A stretch of 64,000 nucleotides of DNA from Streptomyces coeruleorubidus (GTDB lineage Bacteria; Actinomycetota; Actinomycetes; Streptomycetales; Streptomycetaceae), in NCBI RefSeq assembly GCF_008705135.1, contig NZ_CP023694.1:3534001-3598000 (forward strand), written 5' to 3'. Shown here piece after piece: positions 52,381 to 60,909 of this stretch. The translations under genes were made by a program, and so were the position numbers. The notes beneath the pieces were generated by a model that was not told where the DNA came from, made no database searches, and saw nothing but the letters and a program-made list of their open reading frames with translations. Position 1 is the stretch's first letter, and each line of letters starts with the position of its first letter.

Positions 52381-52579
52381 GCGATTCCCCTCACACTTCC
52401 GGCGGAAAAGGCCGCGCCTGTGCCCGTCCGGGCGCGCGTCGTCAGTTTCTCAACTGTCCTCCGCACGCGCATGCTGACGGTCCGAATGATGTACCCGGCG
52501 CTCTTGACGGGGACCGGCCGGGCCCGGGCGGGTGGTCAGGAGCACCTCCGGACGTCCTGTAGAGTTACGCCGTCAGCGC

Positions 52580-52653
52580 GCGCCGCTAGCTCAGTTGGTT
52601 AGAGCAGCTGACTCTTAATCAGCGGGTCCGGGGTTCGAGTCCCTGGCGGCGCA
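52580..52653 (+). tRNA. tRNA-Lys (anticodon CTT), copy 4
   Basis: Identical to the three other tRNA-Lys copies. It follows GAGTTACGCCGTC, a possible promoter edge shared in part with the TCAGTAG/TCAGCAG sequences before copies 1 and 2. Confidence 0.97.
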
Positions 52654-52659
52654 CCGACC

Positions 52660-52693
52660 GAAAGGCCCCTCGCGGAAGCGGGGGGCCTTTCGT
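52660..52693 (+). terminator. Terminator of tRNA-Lys copy 4
   Basis: GAAAGGCCCCTCGC pairs with GCGGGGGGCCTTTC over GGAA (one G-U). Confidence 0.87.
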
Positions 52694-52763
52694 ATGCCTG
52701 CAGCCCTGGTGCGGTCTGGCCGGAACCCGGCCCCCCGCGCGAATGGCCGGATACCCTCTCGCC

Positions 52764-53477
52764 ATGGCAGCGCGTGACCTCCAAGAGCGGATCAAGAAGC
52801 TCATCATCGACCGCCGGCTGGCCTCCGGGGCCCCGCTGCCGACCGAGCCCGAGCTGATGGAGTACCTCGGCGCGAGCCGGAACTCGGTGCGGGAGGCGCT
52901 GAAGGCGCTCCAGGCGATGGGCATCGTGGAGATCCGGCACGGCTTCGGCACCTACGTCGGCCCGATGTCCCTGGCCCCGATGATCGAGGGACTCGCCTTC
53001 CGCACGGTCGCCGGGCACTACCGGGGCGAGGACTCCCTGCTCCAGCTGCTGGAACTGCGGGAGGCGGTGGAGACCGGGCTGGTCTCCCGGCTCGCGGGGC
53101 GGATACCGGAAGCGGACCTCATTGAACTGGACGGGCTCGTCGACCGTATGGAAGAGCAGGCCGCGCGCGGAGCCGGTCTCGCCGAGACCGACCGTTCCTT
53201 CCACGCCACCCTCTACCGGGGGCTGGACAACGTGCTGCTGAGCGAGGTCCTGGAGGCGTTCTGGGACGCCTTCCACCGGGTCCGCACGGACCTCGGCGGC
53301 GTGCCGCAGGACCCGAAGGTGACCTGCCGGCAGCACCGGGAGATCCTCGACGCGGTCCGGTCCGGCGACTCGATGCGGGCGGAGGATGCCATAAGAGAGC
53401 ACTTCGGGAACATCCGCGCCCGCCTGTCCACAACGGCTCCACAGGGCCCCCACACCCGCCACAATGAACGCGTATGA
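52764..53477 (+). CDS. GntR-family regulator of the FadR subgroup
   Basis: 237 residues from the ATG at 52764; a start at 52743 adds seven. The winged helix has LPTEPELMEYLGASRNSVRE and IVEIRHGFGTYVGPMSLAPM. The C-terminal FCD domain carries metal-site residues: the Asp/His of TDRSFHATLYRG, the His in TCRQHREILDAV and the His in IREHFGNIRARL. FadR-type members usually sense a carboxylate. Targets unknown; the gene is not beside an obvious transporter. Confidence 0.92.
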   Translation: MAARDLQERIKKLIIDRRLASGAPLPTEPELMEYLGASRNSVREALKALQAMGIVEIRHGFGTYVGPMSLAPMIEGLAFRTVAGHYRGEDSLLQLLELREAVETGLVSRLAGRIPEADLIELDGLVDRMEEQAARGAGLAETDRSFHATLYRGLDNVLLSEVLEAFWDAFHRVRTDLGGVPQDPKVTCRQHREILDAVRSGDSMRAEDAIREHFGNIRARLSTTAPQGPHTRHNERV

Positions 53478-53802
53478 CCGGTAAACACCGCGTTTCGCAT
53501 CTTGCGATCATGATGAACACCGTAGAACCCTGGTTTTCTGGTTTTTCAAGATGCTGCGCTTACGCGGCAGTTGGGGGGCAAAAGAGCCGGTTGCCGACCG
53601 GGCGGGGGTAGGGGCCCCCGTTCATGGAGCGATGCCGTGGGGGGCATCATGCAACCGGAAGGTCGCGTTGCCATGTCTATAAGGTGTGGATGACGTGGTG
53701 GCCGCGACCCACCACTGATACGTCTGTGAAGGTCGAGGGGGACCTGCGGCAGGCGGTAAGAAGCTACGCAACACGCGGTGTCCGCGTGTGGGGGGATGAC
53801 TC
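53478..53802 (+). promoter_or_regulatory. Long upstream region of cslA
   Basis: 325 bp without a credible gene. It has a hairpin CGGGGGTAGGGGCCCCCG (53604-53621) inside G-rich sequence and an AT-rich part (TTTTCTGGTTTTTC, 53532-53545). A 60-codon open frame ends in the ATGA overlapping cslA, but its codon bias is poor. The last segment GGGGGATGACTC holds the ribosome-binding site. Confidence 0.45.
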
Positions 53803-55806
53803 ATGACGTCGAGGCCGACGGGCGCCCGGCAGCAGGACCACGACCCGTCCCAGACCACCCAGCTCAGGGTGCCGGCGCATCGGATGAGCACCACGGGGAC
53901 GTTTCGGCGGATCAAGAAGACGCTGCCGAGATACGACTACGAGCACTACAGCCGGCTCGCTGGTCCCCTCACCCAGCCCGATCCGACCAAGCCCTACAAG
54001 GTGCAGTACCGGTCGCTGCTCTCGCAGGAACCGCACCGTATAAGAGTCGCGCTGATGCTGGCCGCGGCCCCGGTGCTGTCCGTGGTGCTGCTGGTGTGGC
54101 TGCTCCAGCCCGAGCACTGGACCGAGCGCGACTACCCGGCCTTCGACTGGCTGCCCGCGCTCGACGTGGTGATGCTGGTCGCGATCGGTCTGATCGAGTT
54201 CTTCCGCTGCATGAACGTGGTGTCGAACGCGCACGCCACGCTGGTCGCCCGCGACCCGATCCCGGTGGTGCCCGAGACCGGCACCAGAGTGGCCTTCCTC
54301 ACCTCCTTCGTGCCCGGCAAGGAGCCGCTGGAGATGGTGACGAAGACGCTGGAGGCCGCGGTGAAGATCCGCCACCGGGGCCTCATGCACGTCTGGCTGC
54401 TCGACGAGGGCGACGACCCCGAGGTGAAGGCGGTCTGCGAGCGCCTCGGCGTGCACCACTTCTCCCGCAAGGGCGTCGCTAAGTGGAACCAGGCCAAGGG
54501 CCCGCACCGCGCCAAGACCAAGCACGGCAACTACAACGCCTGGCTGGAGGCGCACGGCGACGACTACGACTTCTTCGCCTCGGTCGACACCGACCACGTG
54601 CCGCTGCCCAACTACCTGGAGCGGATGCTCGGCTTCTTCCGCGACCCGGACGTCGGCTTCGTCATCGGCCCGCAGGTCTACGGCAACTACGACAACCCCA
54701 TCACCAAGGCCGCCGAGTCGCAGCAGTTCCTCTTCCACGCGCTGATCCAGCGCGCGGGCAACCGCTACGGCTCCCCCATGTTCGTCGGCACCTCCAACGC
54801 CGTGCGCATCAAGGCGCTGAAGCAGATCGGCGGTCTGTACGACTCGATCACCGAGGACATGGCGACCGGCTTCGAGATGCACCGCCACAAGAACCCGGCG
54901 ACGGGCAGGAAGTGGCGCTCGGTCTACACCCCGGACGTGCTCGCGGTCGGTGAGGGCCCCAGCGCCTGGACGGACTTCTTCACCCAGCAGATGCGCTGGT
55001 CGCGTGGGACGTACGAGACGATCCTCAAGCAGTACTGGAAGGGCTGGTACTCGCTGCCGCCGAGCAAGCTCTTCAACTACACGATGATGATCATCTTCTA
55101 CCCGATGTCGGCCCTGAACTGGATCCTGGCGGCGCTGAGCTGCTGCCTGTTCCTGGGCCTGGGCGCCTCGGGTGTGAACATCGACCCGGCGGTCTGGCTG
55201 ATGCTCTACGGCAACGCCTCCGCGCTCCAGATCGGCCTGTACGTCTGGAACCGCCGGCACAACGTCTCGCCGCACGAGCCGGAGGGCTCCGGCGGTGTGG
55301 CCGGCATGGTGATGTCCGCGCTGTCGGCGCCGCTGTACGCGAAGGCGCTGATCGACTCCGTACTGCGGCGCAAGAGCAAGTTCGTGGTCACGCCCAAGGG
55401 CGACTCGGCCAGCCCGGACCGCTGGTTCGGCACGTTCCGCTACCACTGGTACTTCGTCGCGATCTTCGGCGCGTCGATCGCGGCCGGCTTCGTCTACGGC
55501 CACTCGCACCCCGCGATGATCATCTGGGCGACGTTCGCGCTGCTGATCACCGCCTCGCCGGTCTTCGCCTGGCGCTGGCAGCTTCGGCAGGACGCGAAGA
55601 AGCCCGCCGCACCCGCCGTGGAGCAGCCGCAGGACCCTGCGGGGCCGAACCGGACGCAGCCGCTGCCCATCCCGCAGCAGCCCGCGGCCCACGCCCCGCA
55701 GCACAAGCCCGGTTGGGCCGCCGCCCCTGGCGGAAACGGGGAGGTCGGGGGGACCGACCAGACCATGCAGATCGCCCTTGGTGGACTTGGGGGACGTAAG
55801 GAATGA
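53803..55806 (+). CDS. cslA: CslA, cellulose-synthase-like family-2 glycosyltransferase
   Basis: 667 residues. Two helices (about 85-105, 120-140) precede the GT2 domain, which has VWLLDEGDDPEVKA, the DxD region FFASVDTDHVPLPNYLERML, SITEDMATGFEMH and QQMRW. Several C-terminal helices follow and a Pro/Gln-rich cytoplasmic tail ends the protein. In Streptomyces CslA makes a beta-glucan-like glycan at the hyphal tip and needs GlxA. ATGA overlap with glxA shows co-translation. Confidence 0.97.
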   Translation: MTSRPTGARQQDHDPSQTTQLRVPAHRMSTTGTFRRIKKTLPRYDYEHYSRLAGPLTQPDPTKPYKVQYRSLLSQEPHRIRVALMLAAAPVLSVVLLVWLLQPEHWTERDYPAFDWLPALDVVMLVAIGLIEFFRCMNVVSNAHATLVARDPIPVVPETGTRVAFLTSFVPGKEPLEMVTKTLEAAVKIRHRGLMHVWLLDEGDDPEVKAVCERLGVHHFSRKGVAKWNQAKGPHRAKTKHGNYNAWLEAHGDDYDFFASVDTDHVPLPNYLERMLGFFRDPDVGFVIGPQVYGNYDNPITKAAESQQFLFHALIQRAGNRYGSPMFVGTSNAVRIKALKQIGGLYDSITEDMATGFEMHRHKNPATGRKWRSVYTPDVLAVGEGPSAWTDFFTQQMRWSRGTYETILKQYWKGWYSLPPSKLFNYTMMIIFYPMSALNWILAALSCCLFLGLGASGVNIDPAVWLMLYGNASALQIGLYVWNRRHNVSPHEPEGSGGVAGMVMSALSAPLYAKALIDSVLRRKSKFVVTPKGDSASPDRWFGTFRYHWYFVAIFGASIAAGFVYGHSHPAMIIWATFALLITASPVFAWRWQLRQDAKKPAAPAVEQPQDPAGPNRTQPLPIPQQPAAHAPQHKPGWAAAPGGNGEVGGTDQTMQIALGGLGGRKE

Positions 55807-57743
55807 ACGACCGTGCAGGCCGCCGCCGGGCCCGTCGACTCGCGATCGGCACGGCGGTGGTACTCGCGCTGGCCGGGATGAACGGGCCGTGGCTCTACCG
55901 CTTCAGCACCGAGAAATACCACCAGTACAAAATCAACAAGCCGGAGTACAAGGCCGCGAACGGCAAGTGGGAGATCATCGATTTCCCCGAGGAGTACCGG
56001 CAGAACACCATCCACGCGGCGCTGCTGCGCACCGGCAAGGTGCTGCTCGTCGCGGGGTCGGGCAACAACCAGGACAACTTCGACGCGAAGAAGTTCGACA
56101 CCCGGATCTGGGACCCGGTCAAGGGCACCATCAAGAAGGTCCCCACCCCGGCCGACCTGTTCTGCACCGGCCACACCCAGCTCGCCAACGGCAATCTGCT
56201 GATCGCGGGCGGCACCAAGCGGTACGAGAAGCTCAAGGGTGACGTCACCAAGGCCGGCGGCCTGATGATCGTCCACAACGAGAACCCGGACAAGCCGATC
56301 ACGCTGCCCGCCGGCACCAAGTTCACGGGCAAGGAGAACGGCAAGACCTTCGTCTCGAAGGACCCGGTGCTCGTGCCGCGCGCGAAGAAGGTCTTCGACA
56401 AGGCGACCGGCAGGTTCCTGCGCAACGACCCCGGCCTCGGCCGGATCTACGTCGAGGCGCAGAAGCGGGGCAAGAAGCACGAGACGGGCACGCAGGACAA
56501 CTACCGCGTGCACGGCCTGAAGGGCGCCGACGCCAAGAACACCTACGGCATCGCGCAGAAGCTCGCCCTGGACAAGAAGGACTTCCAGGGCATCCGGGAC
56601 GCCTTCGAGTTCGACCCCATAGCCGAGAAGTACATCAAGGTCGACCCGATGAAGGAGGCCCGCTGGTACCCGACGCTCACCACCCTGAGCGACGGGAAGA
56701 TCCTCAGCGTCTCCGGCCTCGACGACATCGGCCAGCTCGTCCCCGGCAAGAACGAGGTCTTCGACCCGAAGACCAAGAAGTGGACCTACACGGACAAGGT
56801 CCGGCAGTTCCCGACCTACCCGGCGCTGTTCCTCATGCAGAACGGCAAGGTCTTCTACTCGGGTTCCAACGCGGGCTACGGGCCGGACAACGTGGGCCGT
56901 GACCCGGGCGTGTGGGACGTGGACACCAACAAGTTCACGAAGATCCCCGGCCTGAGCGACCCCAAGCTGATGGAGACGTCCGGCACGGTGCTGCTGCCGC
57001 CGGCGCAGGACGAGAAGTACATGGTGATCGGCGGCGGCGGTGTCGGCGAGTCCCAGCAGTCCAGCGAGAAGACGAGGATCGTCGACCTGAAGGACGACGA
57101 CCCGCGCTTTGTGGACGGCCCGTCCCTGGACAAGGGCACCCGCTACCCGAACGCCTCGATCCTGCCCGACGACAGCGTGCTGATCTCCGGCGGCTCGGAG
57201 GACTACCGGGGCCGCAGCGACTCCAACATCTTCGAGGCGCGCATCTACGACACGGAGAAGAACGACCTCAGGCGGGTCGCCGACCCGCTGGTGGGCCGCA
57301 ACTACCACTCCGGGTCGATCCTGCTGCCCGACGGCCGCGTGATGTTCTTCGGCTCCGACTCGCTCTACGGCGACAAGGCCAACACCAAGCCGGGCAAGTT
57401 CGAGCAGCGCATCGAGATCTACACGCCGCCGTACCTCTACGGCAGCGGGGACCAGCCCTCGCTGTCCGGCGGGCCGCAGACCATCGAGCGCGGGGGGACG
57501 GGGACGTTCACCTCGTCGGACGCGTCGAAGGTCCAGAAGGTCCGGCTGATCCGCCCGAGCGCCGCCACGCACGTCACGGACGTCGACCAGCGCTCGATCG
57601 CGCTGGACTTCAAGGCGTCCGGCAACAAGCTGACGGTGACCATGCCGAAGAACCGGAACCTGGTTCAGGCGGGCTGGTACATGCTGTTCGTGACGGACGA
57701 CCGGGGCACGCCGAGCAAGGCGCAGTGGGTCAAGGTGCCGTAG
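55803..57743 (+). CDS. glxA: GlxA, copper radical oxidase (galactose-oxidase-like)
   Basis: 646 residues, the GlxA length. An N-terminal membrane anchor (AIGTAVVLALAGMNGPW) is followed by a beta-propeller. Active-site residues can be placed: Cys121 in LFCTGHTQL and Tyr289 next to Trp288 in ARWYPTLTTL (the thioether pair and stacking Trp of GlxA); Tyr501-His502 in GRNYHSGSIL; His590 in ATHVTDVDQR. It matures the glycan made by CslA at the hyphal tip. Start ATG overlaps the cslA stop. Confidence 0.97.
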   Translation: MNDRAGRRRARRLAIGTAVVLALAGMNGPWLYRFSTEKYHQYKINKPEYKAANGKWEIIDFPEEYRQNTIHAALLRTGKVLLVAGSGNNQDNFDAKKFDTRIWDPVKGTIKKVPTPADLFCTGHTQLANGNLLIAGGTKRYEKLKGDVTKAGGLMIVHNENPDKPITLPAGTKFTGKENGKTFVSKDPVLVPRAKKVFDKATGRFLRNDPGLGRIYVEAQKRGKKHETGTQDNYRVHGLKGADAKNTYGIAQKLALDKKDFQGIRDAFEFDPIAEKYIKVDPMKEARWYPTLTTLSDGKILSVSGLDDIGQLVPGKNEVFDPKTKKWTYTDKVRQFPTYPALFLMQNGKVFYSGSNAGYGPDNVGRDPGVWDVDTNKFTKIPGLSDPKLMETSGTVLLPPAQDEKYMVIGGGGVGESQQSSEKTRIVDLKDDDPRFVDGPSLDKGTRYPNASILPDDSVLISGGSEDYRGRSDSNIFEARIYDTEKNDLRRVADPLVGRNYHSGSILLPDGRVMFFGSDSLYGDKANTKPGKFEQRIEIYTPPYLYGSGDQPSLSGGPQTIERGGTGTFTSSDASKVQKVRLIRPSAATHVTDVDQRSIALDFKASGNKLTVTMPKNRNLVQAGWYMLFVTDDRGTPSKAQWVKVP

Positions 57744-57756
57744 GAACCGGCTGATC

Positions 57757-57787
57757 GGGGCGCTCTCCTGTGCGGAGGGCGCCCCTT
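57757..57787. terminator. Terminator between convergent glxA and cslZ
   Basis: GGGGCGCTCTCC (57757-57768) pairs with GGAGGGCGCCCC (57774-57785) over a 5-nt loop, then TT. It serves the glxA side and probably also cslZ. Confidence 0.8.
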
Positions 57788-57858
57788 CGCGTGCCCGGGC
57801 CTGGACGGGAAACACGCTGATCCGCGTCCCGTCCGCTCCCGGAGGCCCGGCCGGGCTT

Positions 57859-58893
57859 CTAGGAACTGGCCTTCGCGAGCTTCAGCGCGTAGTCCGCCCA
57901 CCACTGGCCCGCCTTGGGCCCGCCCTTGCACTCGCCGTCCGACTCCCCCGGCCGCTTGACCCACAGGTACGCGTCGACCAACGGGTCCGCCGTCTTCGTC
58001 GTCGGCGTCTCGCCCAGGGCGCGGCCCGGCGGGTTGCACCAGCGTTCGTCGGGGTTGCCCTGGGTGTAGGGGCCCTTGCCGTTGCGGCTGGTGTCGATGA
58101 CGAAGTGCTTGCCACCGACCTTGGCGGAGAGCTGCTTGCCGTAGGCGATGGAGTCTTCGGTGGAGTAGAAGTTGGAGACGTTGACGGAGAAGCCGTCGGC
58201 CTGTTCGATACCGGCCCACTTCAGCGGCTCGAAGATCTGGTCGGGGTTCTGCCAGCCGGCGTTGCCCGCGTCCAGGTACACCTGTGTGTTCTTCAGCGAC
58301 TTCAGCTTGGTGACGGCACCCTTGAGGAGGTCGTAGCGCTCCTCGTGGAACTGCTCCGGGGTGCAGCCGTCCACCAGGTGCAGCAGCGCGTCCGGTTCGA
58401 GGATGACCGCGGCGGAGCGGTCGCCGATGCCCGACGCCACGCCGTCGAGCCACTCGCGGTAGGCGTTGCCGTCGGCGGCGCCGCCCTGCGAGTACTGGCC
58501 GCAGTCGCGGTGCGGGATGTTGTAGAGGACGAGCAGTGCCGTACGGCCGGCCTTGTCGGCGGCCTCGGTGAAGCCCTGGGTCTGCTTCTGCGGGTCGTCC
58601 GGGCCGATCCACTCGGCGACCGGCTGCTCGGCGATCTTGCGGATCTGCTCGGCGTCCTGCTTCTTGCCGGCTTTCTCCAGGGCTGCGACCTGCTGTGCCG
58701 CGGTGCCGTCCGGATTGACCCAGAACGGGGCGGTCTCCTTGGGCTGCTGTGTGATCCCGGCGCCCGTGTCATCGCCGGGGTCCGATCCGTCACCCCCGTC
58801 GGACGAACACCCCGTGACCAGCAGTGCCGCCCCCAGCACCACTGCGGACATCCGCCTCGCGGCGGACGCCCTTACCCCCCTGCTGCCGTACAT
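57859..58893 (-). CDS. cslZ: CslZ, GH6 endoglucanase-like lipoprotein
   Basis: 344 residues from the ATG at 58893 with GGGGGAG upstream. A signal peptide with lipobox LLVTGC is followed by a Asp/Gly-rich linker. The GH6 domain has AVILEPDALLHLVDGCTPEQ (catalytic Asp), VSNFYSTEDSIAYGKQLS, HFVIDTSRNGKGPYTQ and CNPPGRALGETPTT. Short loops fit an endo-acting enzyme. Positioned convergent to cslA-glxA; CslZ takes part in processing the tip glycan. Confidence 0.93.
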   Translation of the reverse strand: MYGSRGVRASAARRMSAVVLGAALLVTGCSSDGGDGSDPGDDTGAGITQQPKETAPFWVNPDGTAAQQVAALEKAGKKQDAEQIRKIAEQPVAEWIGPDDPQKQTQGFTEAADKAGRTALLVLYNIPHRDCGQYSQGGAADGNAYREWLDGVASGIGDRSAAVILEPDALLHLVDGCTPEQFHEERYDLLKGAVTKLKSLKNTQVYLDAGNAGWQNPDQIFEPLKWAGIEQADGFSVNVSNFYSTEDSIAYGKQLSAKVGGKHFVIDTSRNGKGPYTQGNPDERWCNPPGRALGETPTTKTADPLVDAYLWVKRPGESDGECKGGPKAGQWWADYALKLAKASS

Positions 58894-59224
58894 CCACTCC
58901 CCCTTGGGTGCACCGTTCCAAGTCTCAATCCTGACATACGTCCCGCGATCCCCACGAGGCGGAAGCCACCTGCACGGATGACGCAGAGCCACCGTATCGG
59001 GACTTGGCGTCATCCAACCTCTAGGCCCGGGTGGGCCTTTGGTTCTAGAGTCTTCTCAGCAGGGCCCGGCCTCCGGCCAGAGCTTCACCCACCGTGGCTC
59101 CCGCGACCTCCCGCGCAGCTCGCCGGGTTACTCCCGCAGCCCGGGCGCGCGCGGTCGAGGACCAGCCCGGTCGGCGACTTCAGGGGGAGCGGGTCGTCGA
59201 CCGGGCTGGGGGCGCGCCCGGCCG
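58894..59224. other. Intergenic region upstream of cslZ
   Basis: 331 bp without a supported gene. It contains the cslZ promoter region and the 3' flank of the sortase gene. A 6-bp hairpin AGGCCC/GGGCCT (59023-59038), with TCTAG and CTAGA nearby, is the only clear symmetric element. No good promoter pair could be assigned. Confidence 0.45.
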
Positions 59225-59902
59225 TCAGAGGCCCGTGCCCGTCAGGTACGCCGACACCACCACGTTCGCCGTGTAGCTGCGGGTCGTACGGTCGAAGCTG
59301 CCGCCGCAGGTGACCAGCCGCAGCTCGGCCCGCCCGGACTCGCGGGGACCGTAGGCCTGGTGGGCGTCGAAGTGGTCGCGGGTGAGGACCTGGACGGACT
59401 CGACGGTGAACTCCGCGACCTTGGCGTCGGCCCGGATCACCCGGATCGTCTGGCCCGGCCGCATGGCACTGACCTTGTAGAAGACGGCCGGCCGGGTGTC
59501 GGTGTCGACGTGACCGACCATCAGCGCGGTCCCCGGCGCCCCGGGGGCCACGCCGCCCGCGTACCAGCCGACCGCGCCCGGCTGGTCGTACGGCGGCGGA
59601 TCGAGCGCGCCGCGCGCGTCCAGACCCCGCGCCACCACGGGCGCCTGCACCCCGAGCCCGGGGATGTCGACGCGCTGCGGCAGCGCGTCGCCCAACGGGC
59701 GGTGCGCGGGCGGCAGTTTCACGTCCGGGGGCCGTCCGGCCGCCGCCATGTCGCCCGTGGTGGGCGCTGACATGCCGTGCCGTACGTCGGTCACCTCACG
59801 GCCCCACAGCCACAGCCCGAGCAGCAGCGCCACCCAGGCGACACCGGCCAGCAGGCGGCCGGTGCCCGAGGAGTGTCCGTTGATTCGGTCCTGGTCGGAC
59901 AT
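59225..59902 (-). CDS. Class F sortase
   Basis: 225 residues. One N-terminal transmembrane helix (LLAGVAWVALLLGLWLWG) is followed by the sortase beta-barrel. Catalytic His in ALMVGHVDTDTRP, Cys in LRLVTCGGSFDRTTRSY and the downstream Arg of the TTRSY loop are present. The fold and HVDT/TCGG context are those of actinobacterial class F. It anchors secreted proteins to the wall or acts as a processing peptidase. Two nucleotides separate it from the upstream repeat-protein gene. Confidence 0.93.
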   Translation of the reverse strand: MSDQDRINGHSSGTGRLLAGVAWVALLLGLWLWGREVTDVRHGMSAPTTGDMAAAGRPPDVKLPPAHRPLGDALPQRVDIPGLGVQAPVVARGLDARGALDPPPYDQPGAVGWYAGGVAPGAPGTALMVGHVDTDTRPAVFYKVSAMRPGQTIRVIRADAKVAEFTVESVQVLTRDHFDAHQAYGPRESGRAELRLVTCGGSFDRTTRSYTANVVVSAYLTGTGL

Positions 59903-59904
59903 GG

Positions 59905-60789
59905 TCAGTCCGTTCCGCGGCTCCGGCGGACACCGCCCAGCGCGACGACCACCGCGGCCACTCCCGCGAGAATCAGGCCGGTCACCCCCTGCGCCGTACC
60001 GGGACCGGCCCCGCGGTCCTCGGCGGCGACGAGGTCCGCCGCGCCACCGCCGCCCGCCTGGACGGGGGCGACGGGTGAGGGGTAGGCGCCCGGCCGCCGG
60101 GCGTCGGACCGCTGCTCATCGCCCCCGGGCGCGGGCCGCTGCCCGCCGTCGCCGGACGCGGACGGCTGCCCACCGCCCTCTGGCATGGGCGGCTGCCCGA
60201 CGGTCCCGGGTGCAGGTGGCTGCCCGATGGTCCCGGGTGCGGGCGGCTGCCCGATCGCGCCGGTTGCGGGCGGCTGTCCGATCGCGCCGGGTGCGGGCGG
60301 CTGCCCGATCGCGCCGGGTGCGGGCGGCTGCCCGACGGTCCCGGACACGGATGCGGGCGGCCGGTCGCCGGTCCAGGTCGCGGGCGGCTGTCCACCGGTC
60401 CCGGTCCCGGACACGTACGAATGCTCGCTCCCCGCCCCGGACGCGGACCGCTGCCTCTCGCCCTCCCGGACGGTGAACGTGCCGGTCCGTTCACTCTCCC
60501 CGCAGGTGACCTTCACGGCGTACGTCCCCGCGTCGAGCGTGGAGCGGACGTGGCTCTCGCCGACGAGTTCACCGTCGGTGACGGTGAGCCGCGCGTCCGC
60601 GACGAACGCCGCCGAGCGGGCGACGGCCGTCCTCTCCGCGCAGTCGGTCACGCGGAGCGTGACGTCACTGCCGGGCGCGGGGGTCGCCGGGGTCACCGAG
60701 ACGCCCCCTGCGTCCGCCGCGTAGGCCGCCGGGGTGAGGACGGCCGCGACCAGGACGCTCGTACAGACAGTGACTCTCAGGGAACCCAT
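59905..60789 (-). CDS. Secreted repeat protein with a C-terminal membrane anchor
   Basis: 294 residues from the ATG at 60789. A signal peptide (LRVTVCTSVLVAAVLTPAAY) is followed by an Ig-like domain of about 85 residues. A long low-complexity region has nine-residue repeats of the GQPPAPGAI type, and the protein ends with one transmembrane helix and RRSRGTD. No LPxTG-like motif precedes the helix. It is placed directly before the class F sortase gene and is probably co-expressed with it. Confidence 0.75.
   Translation of the reverse strand: MGSLRVTVCTSVLVAAVLTPAAYAADAGGVSVTPATPAPGSDVTLRVTDCAERTAVARSAAFVADARLTVTDGELVGESHVRSTLDAGTYAVKVTCGESERTGTFTVREGERQRSASGAGSEHSYVSGTGTGGQPPATWTGDRPPASVSGTVGQPPAPGAIGQPPAPGAIGQPPATGAIGQPPAPGTIGQPPAPGTVGQPPMPEGGGQPSASGDGGQRPAPGGDEQRSDARRPGAYPSPVAPVQAGGGGAADLVAAEDRGAGPGTAQGVTGLILAGVAAVVVALGGVRRSRGTD
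60191..60343. repeat. 27-bp tandem repeat inside the surface-protein gene
   Basis: Five full units and part of a sixth lie head to tail (60191, 60218, 60245, 60272, 60299, 60326). On the plus strand each unit begins GGCTGCCCGA or GGCTGTCCGA; on the coding strand each encodes GQPPAPGAI-type nonapeptides. The units differ by a few bases, so copy number probably changes by slippage. Confidence 0.85.
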
Positions 60790-60909
60790 CGTGAACCTCC
60801 AGACGCCTGGAGCCTCCCCCGCACGGTCGGCCACCGCATCCTCAGGGAGGCGGGGGCTGCTCCATACGGGTGGCGACGGGTTTGAGCGCCGGTCTGCTGC
60901 CCGGCGGGG

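Noticed and set aside
31574..52653. Four identical tRNA-Lys copies, considered as att repeats of an integrated element
   Set aside because: Full-length functional tRNAs with terminators, no integrase, excisionase or plasmid transfer genes between, and the genes between look like core Streptomyces genes.
52599..53462. Minus-strand frame ending with the peptide GTRTPDPLIKSQLL
   Set aside because: This ending is the translation of antisense tRNA-Lys; the rest is opposite the GntR gene.
53478..53802. Known riboswitch (c-di-AMP ydaO or c-di-GMP type) before cslA
   Set aside because: The conserved core sequences could not be matched; only generic hairpins are seen.
53624..53806. 60-codon frame ending in ATGA at the cslA start
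   Set aside because: Third-base GC is far lower than in real genes here and there is no convincing ribosome-binding site. Kept only as a remark in the cslA leader.
60191..60343. Regular repeat array, considered as CRISPR
   Set aside because: Units are contiguous, without spacers, and encode an in-frame nonapeptide repeat; no cas genes nearby.
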